Notes under the pieces: model-generated | Seen by the model: the letters and a program-made list of their open reading frames with translations, nothing else | Databases searched by the model: none | What the model was told of the DNA's origin: nothing | Shown: positions 43,754 to 54,925 of the stretch, piece after piece | Position numbering within the stretch: position 1 is the stretch's first letter | Layout: each line of letters starts with the position of its first letter | Made by a program: the position numbers and the translations under genes | Assembly: GCF_035222275.1 (NCBI RefSeq) | Contig: NC_085882.1 | Location: 1,991,501-2,055,500, forward strand | Origin: Podospora bellae-mahoneyi | Taxonomy: Eukaryota > Ascomycota > Sordariomycetes > Sordariales > Podosporaceae | Direction of reading: 5' to 3' | DNA length: 64,000 nt

Positions 43754-46631
43754 ATGGCGCCCTCTTTAACAGCCCACACTTCCTTCACCCGTCCGAGAAC
43801 CAGCGACCGTGATCACCGCGACGGACGTCCTGTCACCCGTGATCAGCAAGACGCCAACCTCGTCATCCCGAGCCGCACCTCGTCCCTCCATTCCCGCATT
43901 ACCCAGCCGATTCCTGGCCAGTTGAGCGCCAAACCTCAGCAGCGCACTCCCAAGACCCTTACTCATGCGTACATGGTCTGTGGTGTCGGCCGGGAGCCTT
44001 CGCAATGGGTGAAGGCTCCAACGCCCCAGCAGGGCAAGATTGGCCACATGAAGGGTGCCGTTCCTCAGTTCTGGCTTCCCGAGATTCTTGGGAGCAGTCC
44101 CAGGCTCGAGCAGGACAATGAGATTGCTCGTGCTTTGCACTCTGCTATGAGGGTATGTCATGGAAACTTTCCCAAATTTGCTGCTGGATGTGCTTATTAA
44201 CCCGTTGATGTAGGCATGCTTCCCCCACGATGTCGAGATTTGCACCGGCAGAAGCCAGCCTCACTGCGTCCACCACGCCTTTGTGCTCCAGCAGGATTCC
44301 TCCCACACGCTCTACGGTATCTGCCTGCGGGTGTGGTCCCGCGCCGATGACAGGCGAGCCGAGACGATCCGCGATCTCAGGAAACGCACCGAGCCCGACT
44401 TCTACGACAACCCGGACGAGCAGTACTGGATCCCCTACTGCCTTTCGTTCCTCTCCCGCTACCCGCTGTACAACTTGCTCGGCGACTATCTGCGTGGTAT
44501 GTGGATTCACTGGAACAAGGCTACTAACCTTTTTCACGCCGAGGAGGTTTCCCGAATTCTGAGTTTTCCCGCCCCTCGTCTCAACGATTTGGTTCGCATC
44601 GACATGAAGGACTATGCGCTCTGCTACCAGTTTCCTTCTTCGCCCACTGGGTTCCAAAACTTTGCCATGTGGCCCTTGTTCTGCTGTCTCTCGGTTCCCA
44701 ACATTGTTGGTGTGATCGAGGCTGCCATTTCGCCCACCCGCCGCATCATTTTTGTCAGTCATTACCCAGCCATGCTCACCATGGCCGCCGAGACTGTCAG
44801 ATTCTGTGTGCGCGTATATGAGTGGAGTGGTCTCTATGTCCCTGTTGTTCATGCTCGCCATGCCAAGGACCTTGTCGAGGAGCCTGGCCCGTACATCCTC
44901 GGTATCACTGCTGAGTGCAGAACGCTCTTCACTGCGCCGACAGATGCTCTGGTGGTGGATCTCGACCGCAACTTTGTGCTCACTTCCAACCCCCCCTCTG
45001 CGCTCCAGCCTAACCAGCGCACCAAGTTCATCACCCGCCTTACCCAGGCTCTGAATGGTGATGTAACACCATCGGGCGTTCCCCAGCACTTGCGTTCTGC
45101 GTACGGCGGCGGCAAGCTTGTCCCCGCGGGTCAGATTATTGTCATGCGTGGACAGGTTGAGTCTATTCAGGACCCTGAATGGTGGAATCAAGATGCCGTC
45201 ATGTCGGTGATGGACCATGTGTGCGAGAAGATGGGCCGCAACACCGGCCTGAAGGCTGTTTTTGGAGGGTCGGTCAAGAAGCCACTGATGACCAAGGTTT
45301 CCATGCGGCACTTGAACGAGATTGTCCGTGAACGTAACCAGTACTCACGCGACGCGTTGGAGGCCTGGCAGGATTTTATCAACCTTAAGGGGCGGATGGA
45401 CACCGAACTCGGCAAGGTCAACAAGCGGAACAACTACCTTATGGAGGAGTGCGACAATTGGAAGCAGCAGTTCCAGCGTTTCCAGGCCTTTGCTGACACC
45501 CTCACCAAGGAGACCCAAGATCTCAAGGTCAAGATTGAGACGCACAAGCGCGAGAACCGTCGCCTGGGCAGTCTTATTGATCAGCAAAAGGACGACGCCG
45601 CTCGTCTTGCCAATCGTCTGGCTGGCACCGAGAAGCAGCGTGACGATGCTCTTGAGGCTCTTGTCCTCCAGCAGGAGATTGCCGAGGAGCTTGAGCGCGA
45701 GCGTAAGAGGAATCGCAAGGAGCTGTCAACGCTCCAGACCACCAATACAGCCATCTCAAGACAGCGTGACGAAGCCCGCCGTGTTGTGCTTCACCTGCGT
45801 AGCTTGATTTCTGGCCAACATCACCACATGGAGCACCTCGTCAAGACTCTGACGTCTCCCGAGGAGCTCGCTGCTGAGATTGAGGCTGGCTTTGCTGCGC
45901 AAGACGCCGTTGATGCGGTTGAAGGCATGTTATTTATTCCCCGTTGTAAAAGAATCTTTCAGACTAACAAACGTGTAGCCCAAGCTGCTGGCGAGTCTAG
46001 CAATGACGAGCGGTTCCTCAAGAACCTGAATGCTGCTAGCAGACGAATCTCTACGCAAGCATTCATCGACGTGGCGGATCGGCACCTCAAGGACAAGACC
46101 GATGCCATCGCCCATATCATCCGGAACATTTCGGAACAGTGTCAGGCCGCTGTTGAAGGCCTCCAACTTGCACATGACGCGGAGCACGGGAGGTCGGATT
46201 CTTCGGCCTCCCGTTCTTCGCGGTTGTCGAAAAGTCGCCGAGGGAGTAATATCTCCATCGCCCGGTCCGACGACGATCGCAGCTCGGCGGCAACGTCCGA
46301 TGTCAGTGATGACCATACCCTCCTCCGACCGAACAGCGGGCGGCTCTCTAGCATCCCACCCACACCGGATCTCGTTCCCAACCGCAGCAGCACTAGCATG
46401 TCTTTCGCTAGCACGGCCACGACCCCTGAGCGAGGCTCTCAGCACTACCTCCACGGACACCATGACATCCCCACCAAGATCGTCGAGGACGACGAGGACG
46501 ATATCGACGGATCTCAGTCTGATGTCCACTCCGTCCCCCAGGAAGCGGGAGTCGTGGGCAAGCACTCGGAGAGCCTGATCCACAGGCCTTCTGGTGCCCG
46601 CATCAGCGCCCTTGGCGGCCTCGGTCGCTAA
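43754..46631 (+). CDS. DENN-domain protein with C-terminal coiled coil
   Basis: Exon 43754-44152 joins exon 44214 onward in phase 0. Read through to 46631 the product is 938 residues. The early part contains uDENN/cDENN features: AYMVCGVGREPSQWVK, VHHAFVLQQDSSHTLYGICLRVW, YWIPYCLSFLSRYPLYN, PLFCCLSVPNIVGVIEAAI and RRIIFVSHYPAMLTMAAE. The dDENN-like part is GITAECRTLFTAPTDALVVDLD. From about residue 490 a long coiled coil begins (ELGKVNKRNNYLMEECDNWKQQ and on), then a Ser-rich tail. DENN proteins are guanine-exchange factors for Rab GTPases, so a trafficking role is inferred. At 45925-45978 a 54-nt stretch with GC donor, GACTAAC branch site and TAG acceptor is probably an intron; removing it leaves 920 residues in frame. 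Confidence 0.85.
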
Positions 46632-48286
46632 AGGGTAGCCGGTGATGGTGGATGTAAACAGCATGATTTTTTCAACGGCGGTCATTTGGTTCATTTGTAC
46701 ATTGTTTCTATACCACTTTTGCGACGAGTAGAAAGGGTTTTATTATTTCTCTGGACGACGACGATTCATTTGCTTGCGGAGAAGGGGCAAAGCCTACTTG
46801 CAGCCTGGCGTTTTTATTTCTACCATTTTTTGTATTTCCTTTATACCAACCAAGCTCCTCTTTTCTTCTCGCGATCTTTCCTAGCAATACACAGCCTAGC
46901 TTTATTCCCCATGTCAGCAGTCTTTTTTTTTTCTCACAAATGCTTACGACACTCGCACTCACACACAAACTTGTTATTCTTTTTTCGAATGAATGAGGGG
47001 AGGATTGTGGAGGGAAAAAAGAAGGTGGGGGGTGGAGAAAGGCAGAGGTGGTGAGGAGTGGGAATGGAAATGAGGGAGAAAGAAAGGAGGAAAGGGTTTA
47101 ATTTTCTATCTTGATATCCATTCTGTATGTTTTTTTAGCAGCAGCTCATGAATGACCCTTTTTTTGGTAGTCTTGTTGTTGTTGTTGTAGTAGTAGTAGT
47201 TAGTAGGTGAGGAATGATAAGCGGGTGGTTTTTTTTGGTAGATTCAGTGAACTTGTGCTTTATAATGTGATCTCCAGGAGCACTTTGGCCATATTGTGTT
47301 CAAGTCACCTAGACATGTTGATAGAACTATCATTTGATACCCGTCCCCTTCCTTGACAGACATGTATTTTTCTTTTCTGGAAACCTGCTGCTTTATTTGA
47401 TAGACAGAACACTTGAAACTCCCCTCTCCTTCTCACCAGAATAACAACAAGTCCTTAATTGCCAAAACAAACATCTCCTTTTCATAACAGAATTGGCTTA
47501 TAACTTTTCGTTCAGCATCGTCCATTTTCAGCATAAAGTCCCCCTGTGTATATACGTCGAGTTCAAAGCACGAAAATAACAAGCTTGTCTACAAAGACTT
47601 GACAAAAGACTAGGTTAGACAGAGTGGCGCGAGGGGGGGTGATATTGCAGAAAAGATCCCTACACTTCAAGGCCATTGTTTTTCATGCGTGAAGAATGTG
47701 TGTTCTCTATTCTAGCTAGATATCCTGGTTTTCTACTTCTCGCAAGTCTACAAGTCTACAAGTGCGGGCTTTCTACAAGTGTTGCCCTCTCTGCAAGGCT
47801 TGTAGCCAATGCAAGGCTTAGAAGCCCTGCAAGGTCTGGAAAGATGTAGGAGACTGACAAGAGGAGGTATAGATATGCCTTTTCTGTCTGGGTAGGCATC
47901 TGACCTAAGGTAGGTAGGTATGAGACGCCTTTAAAGATCTTCTATTAAAACCTCTACCCTCACAACCTATCCACACTCATCTCAGCAGCCATTCTCATCT
48001 CACAACTTACATATACATTCGCTCATCTCATCTATGACCTTTTTAAAGACCGCTATGGAAGAGTGTAGTAATGTATGCCTCACCAACCACATCATTTGGT
48101 GAGGGAAGGAAAATGTATCAAAGAAGACAAAAGAAACCAATAAAAGGACAGTGTAATCACAACTCATAAAAACGCCATCAATGCCAATCCATCCACCCAC
48201 AAACCACCCCGCCTGATTGTTTCCCTATCGTTCCAATCTACGCTATCGAAAACACACCCAACCAACCCATTATCGTTTCATCTTCT
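46632..48286. other. Convergent intergenic region of 1.65 kb
   Basis: The interval lies between the convergent stops of the DENN and YME1 genes. It is T-rich after the DENN stop, with GTT/GTA simple sequence near 47175-47205. An 18-bp tandem repeat lies at 47792, and one 21-bp unit resembling the 8.8-kb minisatellite at about 47929-47949 (beginning GCCTTTAAAGAT). No supported gene is present. Confidence 0.45.
47792..47845. repeat. 18-bp tandem repeat, three units
   Basis: Three units begin TGCAAGGC/T at 47792, 47810 and 47828. Just upstream the phrase AAGTCTAC repeats in direct succession (about 47743-47760). Confidence 0.6.
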
Positions 48287-50944
48287 TCATTTCTCCTCCG
48301 ATGACGTCCTCGCTGGCGCTGGTGGTGGTGGGGCAGGCGGTGGTGGACCGCCACTCCCACCATCACCATCATCACCCAGGCCTGGCAGAGGCAGACCTGG
48401 CTCCAAGGGATCGGTTGGAGCTGGCACCGTCATGGGGCCAACGGGCACAGCAATACGGTCCGTGAGCTTCTCGCCGCGGAGGACCTTGACTACCTCGTCG
48501 TGGTCAAGAGTCTCGTACTCGACAAGAGCCTTAGCCAACAGGTCGAGTTCCGTCCTCTTCGACAGGAGCAGCGCACGGGCGCGGGCATAAGAGTCATCCA
48601 GGACCTTCTTGACCTCGGACTCGACCATGGCGCGGGTTTCCGAGCTGAGTTCATTATACTTGCGGAGGTATTCAACGGGGCCAAGCTTGGGCGACATGCC
48701 GAGCTGGGCAACCATGTGCCAGGCGGTGCGAGTGGCACTGTCAAGATCCTAGGTAAATGTGTTAGCACTTCAGACCGGGTCTAACATGGACGCGGCGGGT
48801 ACACTTACAGCACTAACACCGCTAGTGACAAACTCGCTGCCGTACACGATCTCCTCTGCAACCTTGCCACCAAGGGCACGGTCGATCATGGCAAGATAAT
48901 CTCTTACAGTGTAAGAGTACTTATCCATTTCCGGGAGGAAGGCGGTGTGGCCCAAGCTTTGACCGCGAGGCAAGACTGTGACCTTGTAGAGATGGCTACC
49001 GCCCTCTTGCTTGTTGAAGAAAGCAACAAGGGCGTGGCCGGCCTCGTGGTAGGCAGTCATCTCCTTTTCCTTGGGAGTTATAACCATGCTCCGCTTTTCA
49101 GCGCCCATGATGACCTTGTCCTTGGCCCATTCCATATCCTTCTGCGTGACGACCTTGTTCTTGAGCTTGCTGGCGTGGATGGCGGCTTGGTTGACGATGT
49201 TTTCAAGTTCAGCACCAGAAAGACCAGAGGTACGGCCGGCAATGTCCTCCATACGCACATCGGCAGCCATCTTGATCTTCTTGGCGTGATGCTTGAGGAT
49301 GGCAATGCGGCCTCGGACATCGGGGAGAGAGACGACGACATGACGATCGAAACGGCCAGGACGAGTCAAAGCTTTGTCGAGAGATTCGGGGAAGTTGGTG
49401 GCCGCAATGACGATAACGCCGCTGTTCTGAGAGAAACCGTCCATTTCGGTGAGAAGCTGGTTCAGCGTCTGCCGGACATAGGTAGCATCGCGAGAGTTAC
49501 GCTTGCCGCCAATAGCGTCCAGCTCATCAATGAAGACAATGGAAGGAGACTTGGCCTTGGCCGCATTGAAGAGCTCGCGGACACGCTTGGCGCCCACGCC
49601 GACATAAATCTCGTCGAACTCACTGCCAGACATGAAGAAGAAGGGCACACCAGCCTCACCGGCAACAGCCCGAGCCAAGAGAGTTTTACCAGTACCGGGA
49701 GGTCCGACAAGCAACACACCCTTGGGGAGCTTACCACCAAGTGTGTTGAACTTGTCGGGGTTGCGCAGGAAATCGACCAGCTCCTGAAGTTCCTCCTTGG
49801 CCTCATCGCAGCCGTGAACGTCTGAGAATCGAGCCTTTTGGTTTTCGGCCTTGGCCTCCATAGTGTCAACCTTGGCGCCAGGTCTCTTCAGCGAACTAAC
49901 TGTTTCAACGACCATGGTCATAACCACGAGACTGACGTAGGCGCACAAACTGAACCAGAGCATAAACTTAAACCATCGGAAAGCAGCGCTACCGAACGAT
50001 TCGTCGACGATAACATGAAGCGCACCGCCCTTTCCAGTAACGCCAGCGGAGACAGCGACATTGCCGCCGTTGCGCTGTGCGGCAATTGCTTGTCCAGCAG
50101 CTGCAGCTTGCTCACTGATTCCCGCAGAGGCCTGACCGGCACTGCCAAGTGTTCCAGCAATCATGGCAAGCGCCTGGTTATATGCTTGCGTGGCACTTTC
50201 GTTGGCAGCAAAGCGTCCTGTGGTAAAGTTAGCGTAGTCAACGCAACCTTGAGGGGGAAAGACATACCAGACTGATACCGTTCCACTACTATGGCAGGCA
50301 TGTTGGCCTTGAGCAGGAGCTGGTAAAAGCTGGCCTGGGTAGGTGCGCTTTGGGGATTCCGGTTGGCGGCAGCCTCGGTGCGAGAAAGGAGGTGGTGAGG
50401 AACCAAGTTGGAGTTACCAAAAGACCGATACTGAACATTTCGAGGCGGGAGAGCATCGAGCGTCTTGAGCGCAGGCCAGGAGACAGACTGCATACGGATC
50501 GGGGGGCGAGTGGTGCTCATGAAGCGAAGACCGGGGACGGTGCCGACGGGTCGACGGACCATCAGGGCAGCGTGAGAGCTGCGGATGAGGGGGTTCGCCA
50601 TAGCGATGGAGCCGGGAGACAGTGTAGATAATACCGAGAGAATGTTGGTAGACGATACATTTGCCTGAGAAGATGTTTCGAGAGCGAGCTTTGCCAGTGG
50701 AGCGTTGCGCATGAAGCTAGGAAGCTTGGTCGTCGAGGATGTCGGGTTTGGTACAGGAGCAGCCGAGACACGGGCGTGCTGCGTCGTCGAGGAAAGGACG
50801 GCCAGGAACTTTGTGATGGACGGCCACAGTTCCGACGTCGCCGCTGCGATGCTCTGAAGATTACGGCATCACGTCAGTGGAAGGTCAAGATGGAAGGCGG
50901 GAGGCGGGGCATCATACCGGCAGCCCACTTGCGTGGAGAGCCAT
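48287..50944 (-). CDS. YME1: Mitochondrial i-AAA protease YME1
   Basis: Exons 50944-50918 (9 codons), 50853-50268, 50217-48809 and 48748-48287 give 827 residues with every junction in phase. After a long mitochondrial-type N-terminus, a transmembrane helix lies at about 285-307 ([20 protein letters not shown]). The AAA+ module has Walker A GPPGTGKT (about 376-383), Walker B FIDELD (about 433-438), the second region of homology ([19 protein letters not shown]) and pore motif region [13 protein letters not shown]. The zinc-protease motif is HEAGH (about 595-599), with the later third ligand region [14 protein letters not shown]. The i-AAA protease degrades inner-membrane proteins facing the intermembrane space. 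The C-terminus adds an unusual Gly/Pro-rich tail of about 50 residues. The tiny first exon is inferred from splice signals; Met at 50712 is an alternative start. Confidence 0.92.
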
Positions 50945-51474
50945 TGCTGTTGTTGTTGCGACCACTCTCACTCTAACAGCAACTGTTCACGTCCCCTAAG
51001 AAAAAGGAATGCGGGATGAGATTGGAAGACACACTCGAAGATGATGCAAGGCCAGACGTTGGGAAACATCTGCTCAGCGCCGGCTGGCCACTCAACACTC
51101 GGTCCCTCAACGGCAGGCCTTGGCAGTGGCCAGAGCACCCTGAGCCACCCGGGCTCCACCACCCCGGTATTTCCCCGTTGGGAGGCCCACTCTTTTCGGC
51201 AAACTACACGTGATCTGGCGTTGCGCCTTCTCGTCCCTTACTCGCGTTTCGCGTCTGAGTCCAGCTCACACACGAAATCATGTCTATGAACTGATGGCCA
51301 TTAATGACGGTGTTTTTGTCACAGAACTTTGGAAGTGAATGAGCTCACTTACTTTCTTACATTCTTCCCTTACTTATTTAACTTGGTTAATATCTCAGCT
51401 TTCATCACAGCTCTCACCTCACTTGCACTCAACATCTTCACTTAATCCCGACTCATAAGGGCAGCATCGCCACA
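50945..51474. other. Divergent promoter region, YME1 and ORC6
   Basis: About 530 bp between divergent starts. The half near YME1 is GC-rich; the half near ORC6 is pyrimidine-rich with ACTTAC/TTTCAT phrases. No other feature is seen. Confidence 0.5.
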
Positions 51475-52638
51475 ATGAACCGCTCCATCGAGCAAGCCCT
51501 CCTCTCCCTCATCCCAACCCACAACGCCGCCCTCCCCCCACAACTCACCGAGCTCGCCAGCTCCCTTCTCGCCCAATCCCGTCACAAAGCCAGCACCCTC
51601 AAAGCCGAAGAGGAAATCGCCCGCCCCTACGCCTGTGCCCACATCGCCTGCGAAAGACTCAAAACCACCCTCAACTTGCCCCCTATTGAGCCCCGGCCAC
51701 CCATCCCGCCACGCATCTACAAACGCCTCTACAGCCATCTCGACAAAATCCTCCCATCTGGCACTGGAACCCCAGGGCGAGGAACACCAGCTCGCGGTGG
51801 TCTTGAAAGTCGTGTCCGCACACCGAGCACCAAACTAAGAGAACAACTTGCACCGCTTGGTACCTCACCACAAGCAAGCAAAAGCAGGCCTCTACCAGGG
51901 AGAACAACGCCAAGCAAGGAGAAGTCGCTAGCGGACTTTCGTGACAGTAACGCAGATGGCACGCCTTCAAAGAAGAACTTAGGAACCACCCCCCAGTCAA
52001 AAAGAAAGCCACCACCTTTACCGTTATGGATCCGGCCAACGCTGCGGTTTTTATGCAAGGAACTCGGCCCAGCCAGTATCGGCCCTATCGTGGCCTCCGG
52101 GATTGAGTCTATCGTTTGTCCCAATGGCAAACCAACAGAGGACGAGTGGGTGAAAATCAACCTGGTCTCGTTACTCGGTGCTCTGTATCTGTTTGTCTGG
52201 CGAGGCGTTACGTTTCCCGGCCAAGATCTGGATCAGTCGACGTACATCAAGTTCCGGAAGCAACTCGTGGCTACGTTGAATAGAGCCAGGAAGGAGGTCG
52301 AGGTCAATGTTAAGGACGGTGATGCTGAGAAGGCGTGGGAGTTGTGGTATGATGTCAAGCTCAAGGATCTGGATATGTCTGCCTTGGTGATCAACCGTCA
52401 TGGTTGGTTGGAGTTGGACTGGGCAAAGGGCGTGCAGGATTTTGTGCATATGAATGAAGAACGAGCACGGGATGATGAGGAGGATGCAGAGAGAGAGGAG
52501 AGGCACGCGGCACCCGTCCAGCTCAGGCGGGCGGATACGATGTTCCAGGAGAGATACGACTTTCTCACTGACAGGAAAAGGAAGGCGTATGCTGAATGGA
52601 AGGAGGGGATCATGAAGAGGATCAAGGCGCAGGGCTGA
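51475..52638 (+). CDS. ORC6: Origin recognition complex subunit 6
   Basis: One exon encodes 387 residues. The N-terminal cyclin-like/TFIIB-like region begins MNRSIEQALLSLIPTHNAALPPQLTELASSLLAQS and continues RPYACAHIACERLKTTLNLP. A Ser/Thr/Pro and basic linker with several TP sites follows, a plausible target for cyclin-dependent kinase. The second fold is PLPLWIRPTLRFLCKELGPASIGPIVASGI, and the C-terminal helix region is ELDWAKGVQDFVHMNEER and after. ORC6 is the most variable ORC subunit and is required for MCM loading. The stop lies only 76 bp from that of the convergent SDR gene, so their 3' transcript ends almost certainly overlap. Confidence 0.85.
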   Translation: MNRSIEQALLSLIPTHNAALPPQLTELASSLLAQSRHKASTLKAEEEIARPYACAHIACERLKTTLNLPPIEPRPPIPPRIYKRLYSHLDKILPSGTGTPGRGTPARGGLESRVRTPSTKLREQLAPLGTSPQASKSRPLPGRTTPSKEKSLADFRDSNADGTPSKKNLGTTPQSKRKPPPLPLWIRPTLRFLCKELGPASIGPIVASGIESIVCPNGKPTEDEWVKINLVSLLGALYLFVWRGVTFPGQDLDQSTYIKFRKQLVATLNRARKEVEVNVKDGDAEKAWELWYDVKLKDLDMSALVINRHGWLELDWAKGVQDFVHMNEERARDDEEDAEREERHAAPVQLRRADTMFQERYDFLTDRKRKAYAEWKEGIMKRIKAQG

Positions 52639-52714
52639 GTCCCGCCATCCATCACGATCCAGAATTTACAACAATATCATATACTGTATTCCAACGCTAT
52701 CAACGGTGTTATAT

Positions 52715-53991
52715 CTAAGCAGAAGCCTCGACCCTCTTCAAACTCCTCACCGTATCAACAATGCTCCTCTCTAAACCAATCCACTCAATCCCCAACAACC
52801 TCGTCGTCTCACTATTATCATACCCAAACCTCTTATCCTCCTCCGGCAATTCTCCCCCCTTGACCCCCTCCTCAGGCAATTTCTCCTTATCCTCTGGAAA
52901 GTTCTTCCTCAACACCTCCGCGATTTGAGCGTTGGAAAACCACCCCGAAACAACAAACAGCCTCTTCCCAGCTATCCCCTCCACAAGCCCTAACCCAGCC
53001 CTTACGTGAGCAGTCGCCACATCCCGTACATCAACCCAGATATAAGCCTGGCCTGTCGGGGGTATCTCCCCCTTCCACTTCCCCTTGATGGCATCCACGA
53101 TCCTCTCATTAGAAGTGTTGATCGCCTCGAGGGTAGCAAGATGGTGGACCACCGGCCCGAAGACCATCGGCGGGTTGATGGTGACCAAGTCAAACTTTGC
53201 GTCATTCTCCTTGTTCTGCACAAACTCCCAGGCGGCCTTTTCCGCCAGGGTCTTGGAGGCGCGGTAGGCGGTTGCTGGGTTGCGATGGATGTCATCTATC
53301 GTGACAGGGTTCCATGATTTTTCGGAGAAGACGGTGGAGGGGTCGGAGACGTGAGCCTCGTTGATTATAGCTGCAAAGGAGGAGGTCACGACGACGCGGT
53401 GGACGGAGGGGGCGAATTTGGTAATGGCGGAGAGGATGGAGGTTGTGCCGATGAGGGCGGGGTCGATGAGCTCTTTCTTTGGATCGTTGAATTTGAAGTG
53501 GAAGGGGGAGGCGGTGTGGAGGACTACTTCGAGGCCGGAGCCGTGGGTTTGGAGGACCGAGTCGAAGGCGTTGGGTTGGGCGATGTCGGGGACTATGGCG
53601 ACGGTGAGGTGGCCGGAGGTGGTTTGGGAGGGGTAGGCGGAGGTGATGGCGTCGGCTTTGGATTGGGAGCGGACGGTTGTGATGACGGTGTGAGAGGCGG
53701 AGAGGAGTTGGTCGAGGATGTGGGCTGTGGTGTTGTTGTTGTTGTTTGTTAGTAAACTGAGCGCCGGGATGGTTGATCGGAGCCGATCCGGTCCGGGGAA
53801 GACTCCACCGCCGGCAACGGATCCGACCGTGTGTGTGTGTGTGTGTACGATGAATCTTTAAACGTGGTGATGATGAGATCACATACCCGCAATGAAGCCG
53901 GAGCCGCCTGCAGTCTACGTCAGTATATGATGCATGCCATCAAAAGATCAAAATCAGTGAGCCGCTCACCAGTCAACAGAACCTTGGTCAT
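52715..53991 (-). CDS. NAD(P)-dependent SDR reductase, GRE2/dihydroflavonol-reductase type
   Basis: Exons 53991-53970 (22 nt), 53907-53887 (21 nt) and 53724-52715 give 350 residues. The Rossmann loop TGGSGFIAAH is assembled from all three exons. Then come VLHTASPFHF, VVVTSSFAAI and the catalytic YRASK (Tyr168, Lys172), typical of extended short-chain dehydrogenases acting on ketones or aldehydes (GRE2-like). NPPMVFGP and the late ANVDVRDVA-like IWVDVRDVATAHV are further family marks. Skipping the 21-nt exon would keep the frame but delete the cofactor loop. The second intron (162 bp) carries GT and GTT simple repeats. Composition is strongly C-rich at the sense 5' end and G-rich at the 3' end. 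The substrate is unknown. Confidence 0.88.
53829..53846. repeat. (GT)n microsatellite in SDR intron 2
   Basis: Nine GT dinucleotides lie within the second intron of the SDR gene. Confidence 0.9.
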
Positions 53992-54620
53992 TTTGATCGA
54001 TTTCTTTCTCCTCACGTTTCCCTCTTCTCTTTGTGTGCCTATCGTGATGCTCAAGTGACGCTGCTGATGAGAACGCAAGCAAGAGATGAGGCAATGACGA
54101 TGTGTTTATATTTATACCCAACTACACCACCACTCTCTCCCCAACCCCGCGTTGCCTTTTCCCCCCCACCAAATGCTGCAGTGGGGTTGATTTAGCCCGA
54201 GATGTTTGTTCGGCACAATTCGCAATCGCACACCATCATCGCATTGTTCTCCCTTACGTGATCAGCGTTGGGAAACAATGTCCGGTTGTTATCTCCGGCC
54301 GACATCTCTTCTTTTGGACACTATGACAAGGAAAAGTTGACCCGGTGAGCAGCATTTGCAAGATCTGTGAGCTGGGGTATATCGAACTACCGGAATAACC
54401 TCCTGTCATCTCATCTTTCATCACCCATCGCCTATCTTACTCCAAAATGAATAAAGAAGCGACCGGACATATCGCTCTTCTTGTTTCACAACATATCGTG
54501 GAAATAATCCTTCACGACACCGAAAGAAACCCGACCAACCAGTCATATAACCCTAACACTGCTTCTCCCCTTTTACCCCTGATCACCACAATACAGCCAG
54601 AAATACCATCCCAAACTATC
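53992..54620. other. Intergenic region between the SDR gene and the 5S pair
   Basis: It contains the SDR promoter and the upstream flank of the first 5S copy. No other gene is supported. Confidence 0.5.
54611..54620 (+). promoter_or_regulatory. Conserved 10-bp element upstream of 5S copy 2
   Basis: CCAAACTATC at -10 to -1 differs at two positions from the decamer before copies 1 and 3. Confidence 0.5.
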
Positions 54621-54739
54621 ACATACGACCATACCCACCAGAATACTCGGCATCCCGTCCGCTCTGCCCTAGATAAACTGGTGAGGGCCGAACCAGTACT
54701 CAGGTGGGTGACCACTGGGGAATCCTCGGTGTTGTATGT
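54621..54739 (+). rRNA. 5S ribosomal RNA gene, copy 2
   Basis: The 119-nt gene starts ACATACGACCATACCC and ends TGTTGTATGT. It carries the CCGTCCGCTC block and the CAGTACTCAGGTGGGTGACC internal region, and is followed by ATTTTT and a further T7 run for termination. Helix II/III bases (CCCACCAG with CTGGTGAGGG) pair internally, although they differ from copy 1. Confidence 0.92.
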
Positions 54740-54796
54740 ATTTTTCCTGTTTTTTTCCCTCAGTCTCATTGTCTACACATGAACCCATCCCTTGAC

Positions 54797-54806
54797 CCAA
54801 ACCGTC
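54797..54806 (+). promoter_or_regulatory. Conserved 10-bp element upstream of 5S copy 3
   Basis: CCAAACCGTC at -10 to -1 is identical to the element before copy 1 33 kb away. Confidence 0.6.
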
Positions 54807-54925
54807 ACATACGACCACACCCAGCTGAAAATACGGCATCCCGTCCGCTCTGCCCGAGTCAAACAGCTGAGGGCCAGATCAGTACTCAGGTCGGTGACGA
54901 CTGGGGAATCCCTGGTGTTGTATGT
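54807..54925 (+). rRNA. 5S ribosomal RNA gene, copy 3
   Basis: The 119-nt gene lies 67 bp after copy 2 in the same orientation. Helix I is intact (ACATACGAC with GTTGTATGT). The helix GGTG..CAC of the other copies is GGTC..GAC here, a compensatory change that keeps the pair. A T4 run follows shortly after the 3' end, a weaker terminator than at copies 1 and 2. Confidence 0.9.

Noticed and set aside
44145-45311. 388-codon antisense frame within the DENN gene
   Set aside because: Shadow frame; the sense strand encodes the conserved DENN blocks.
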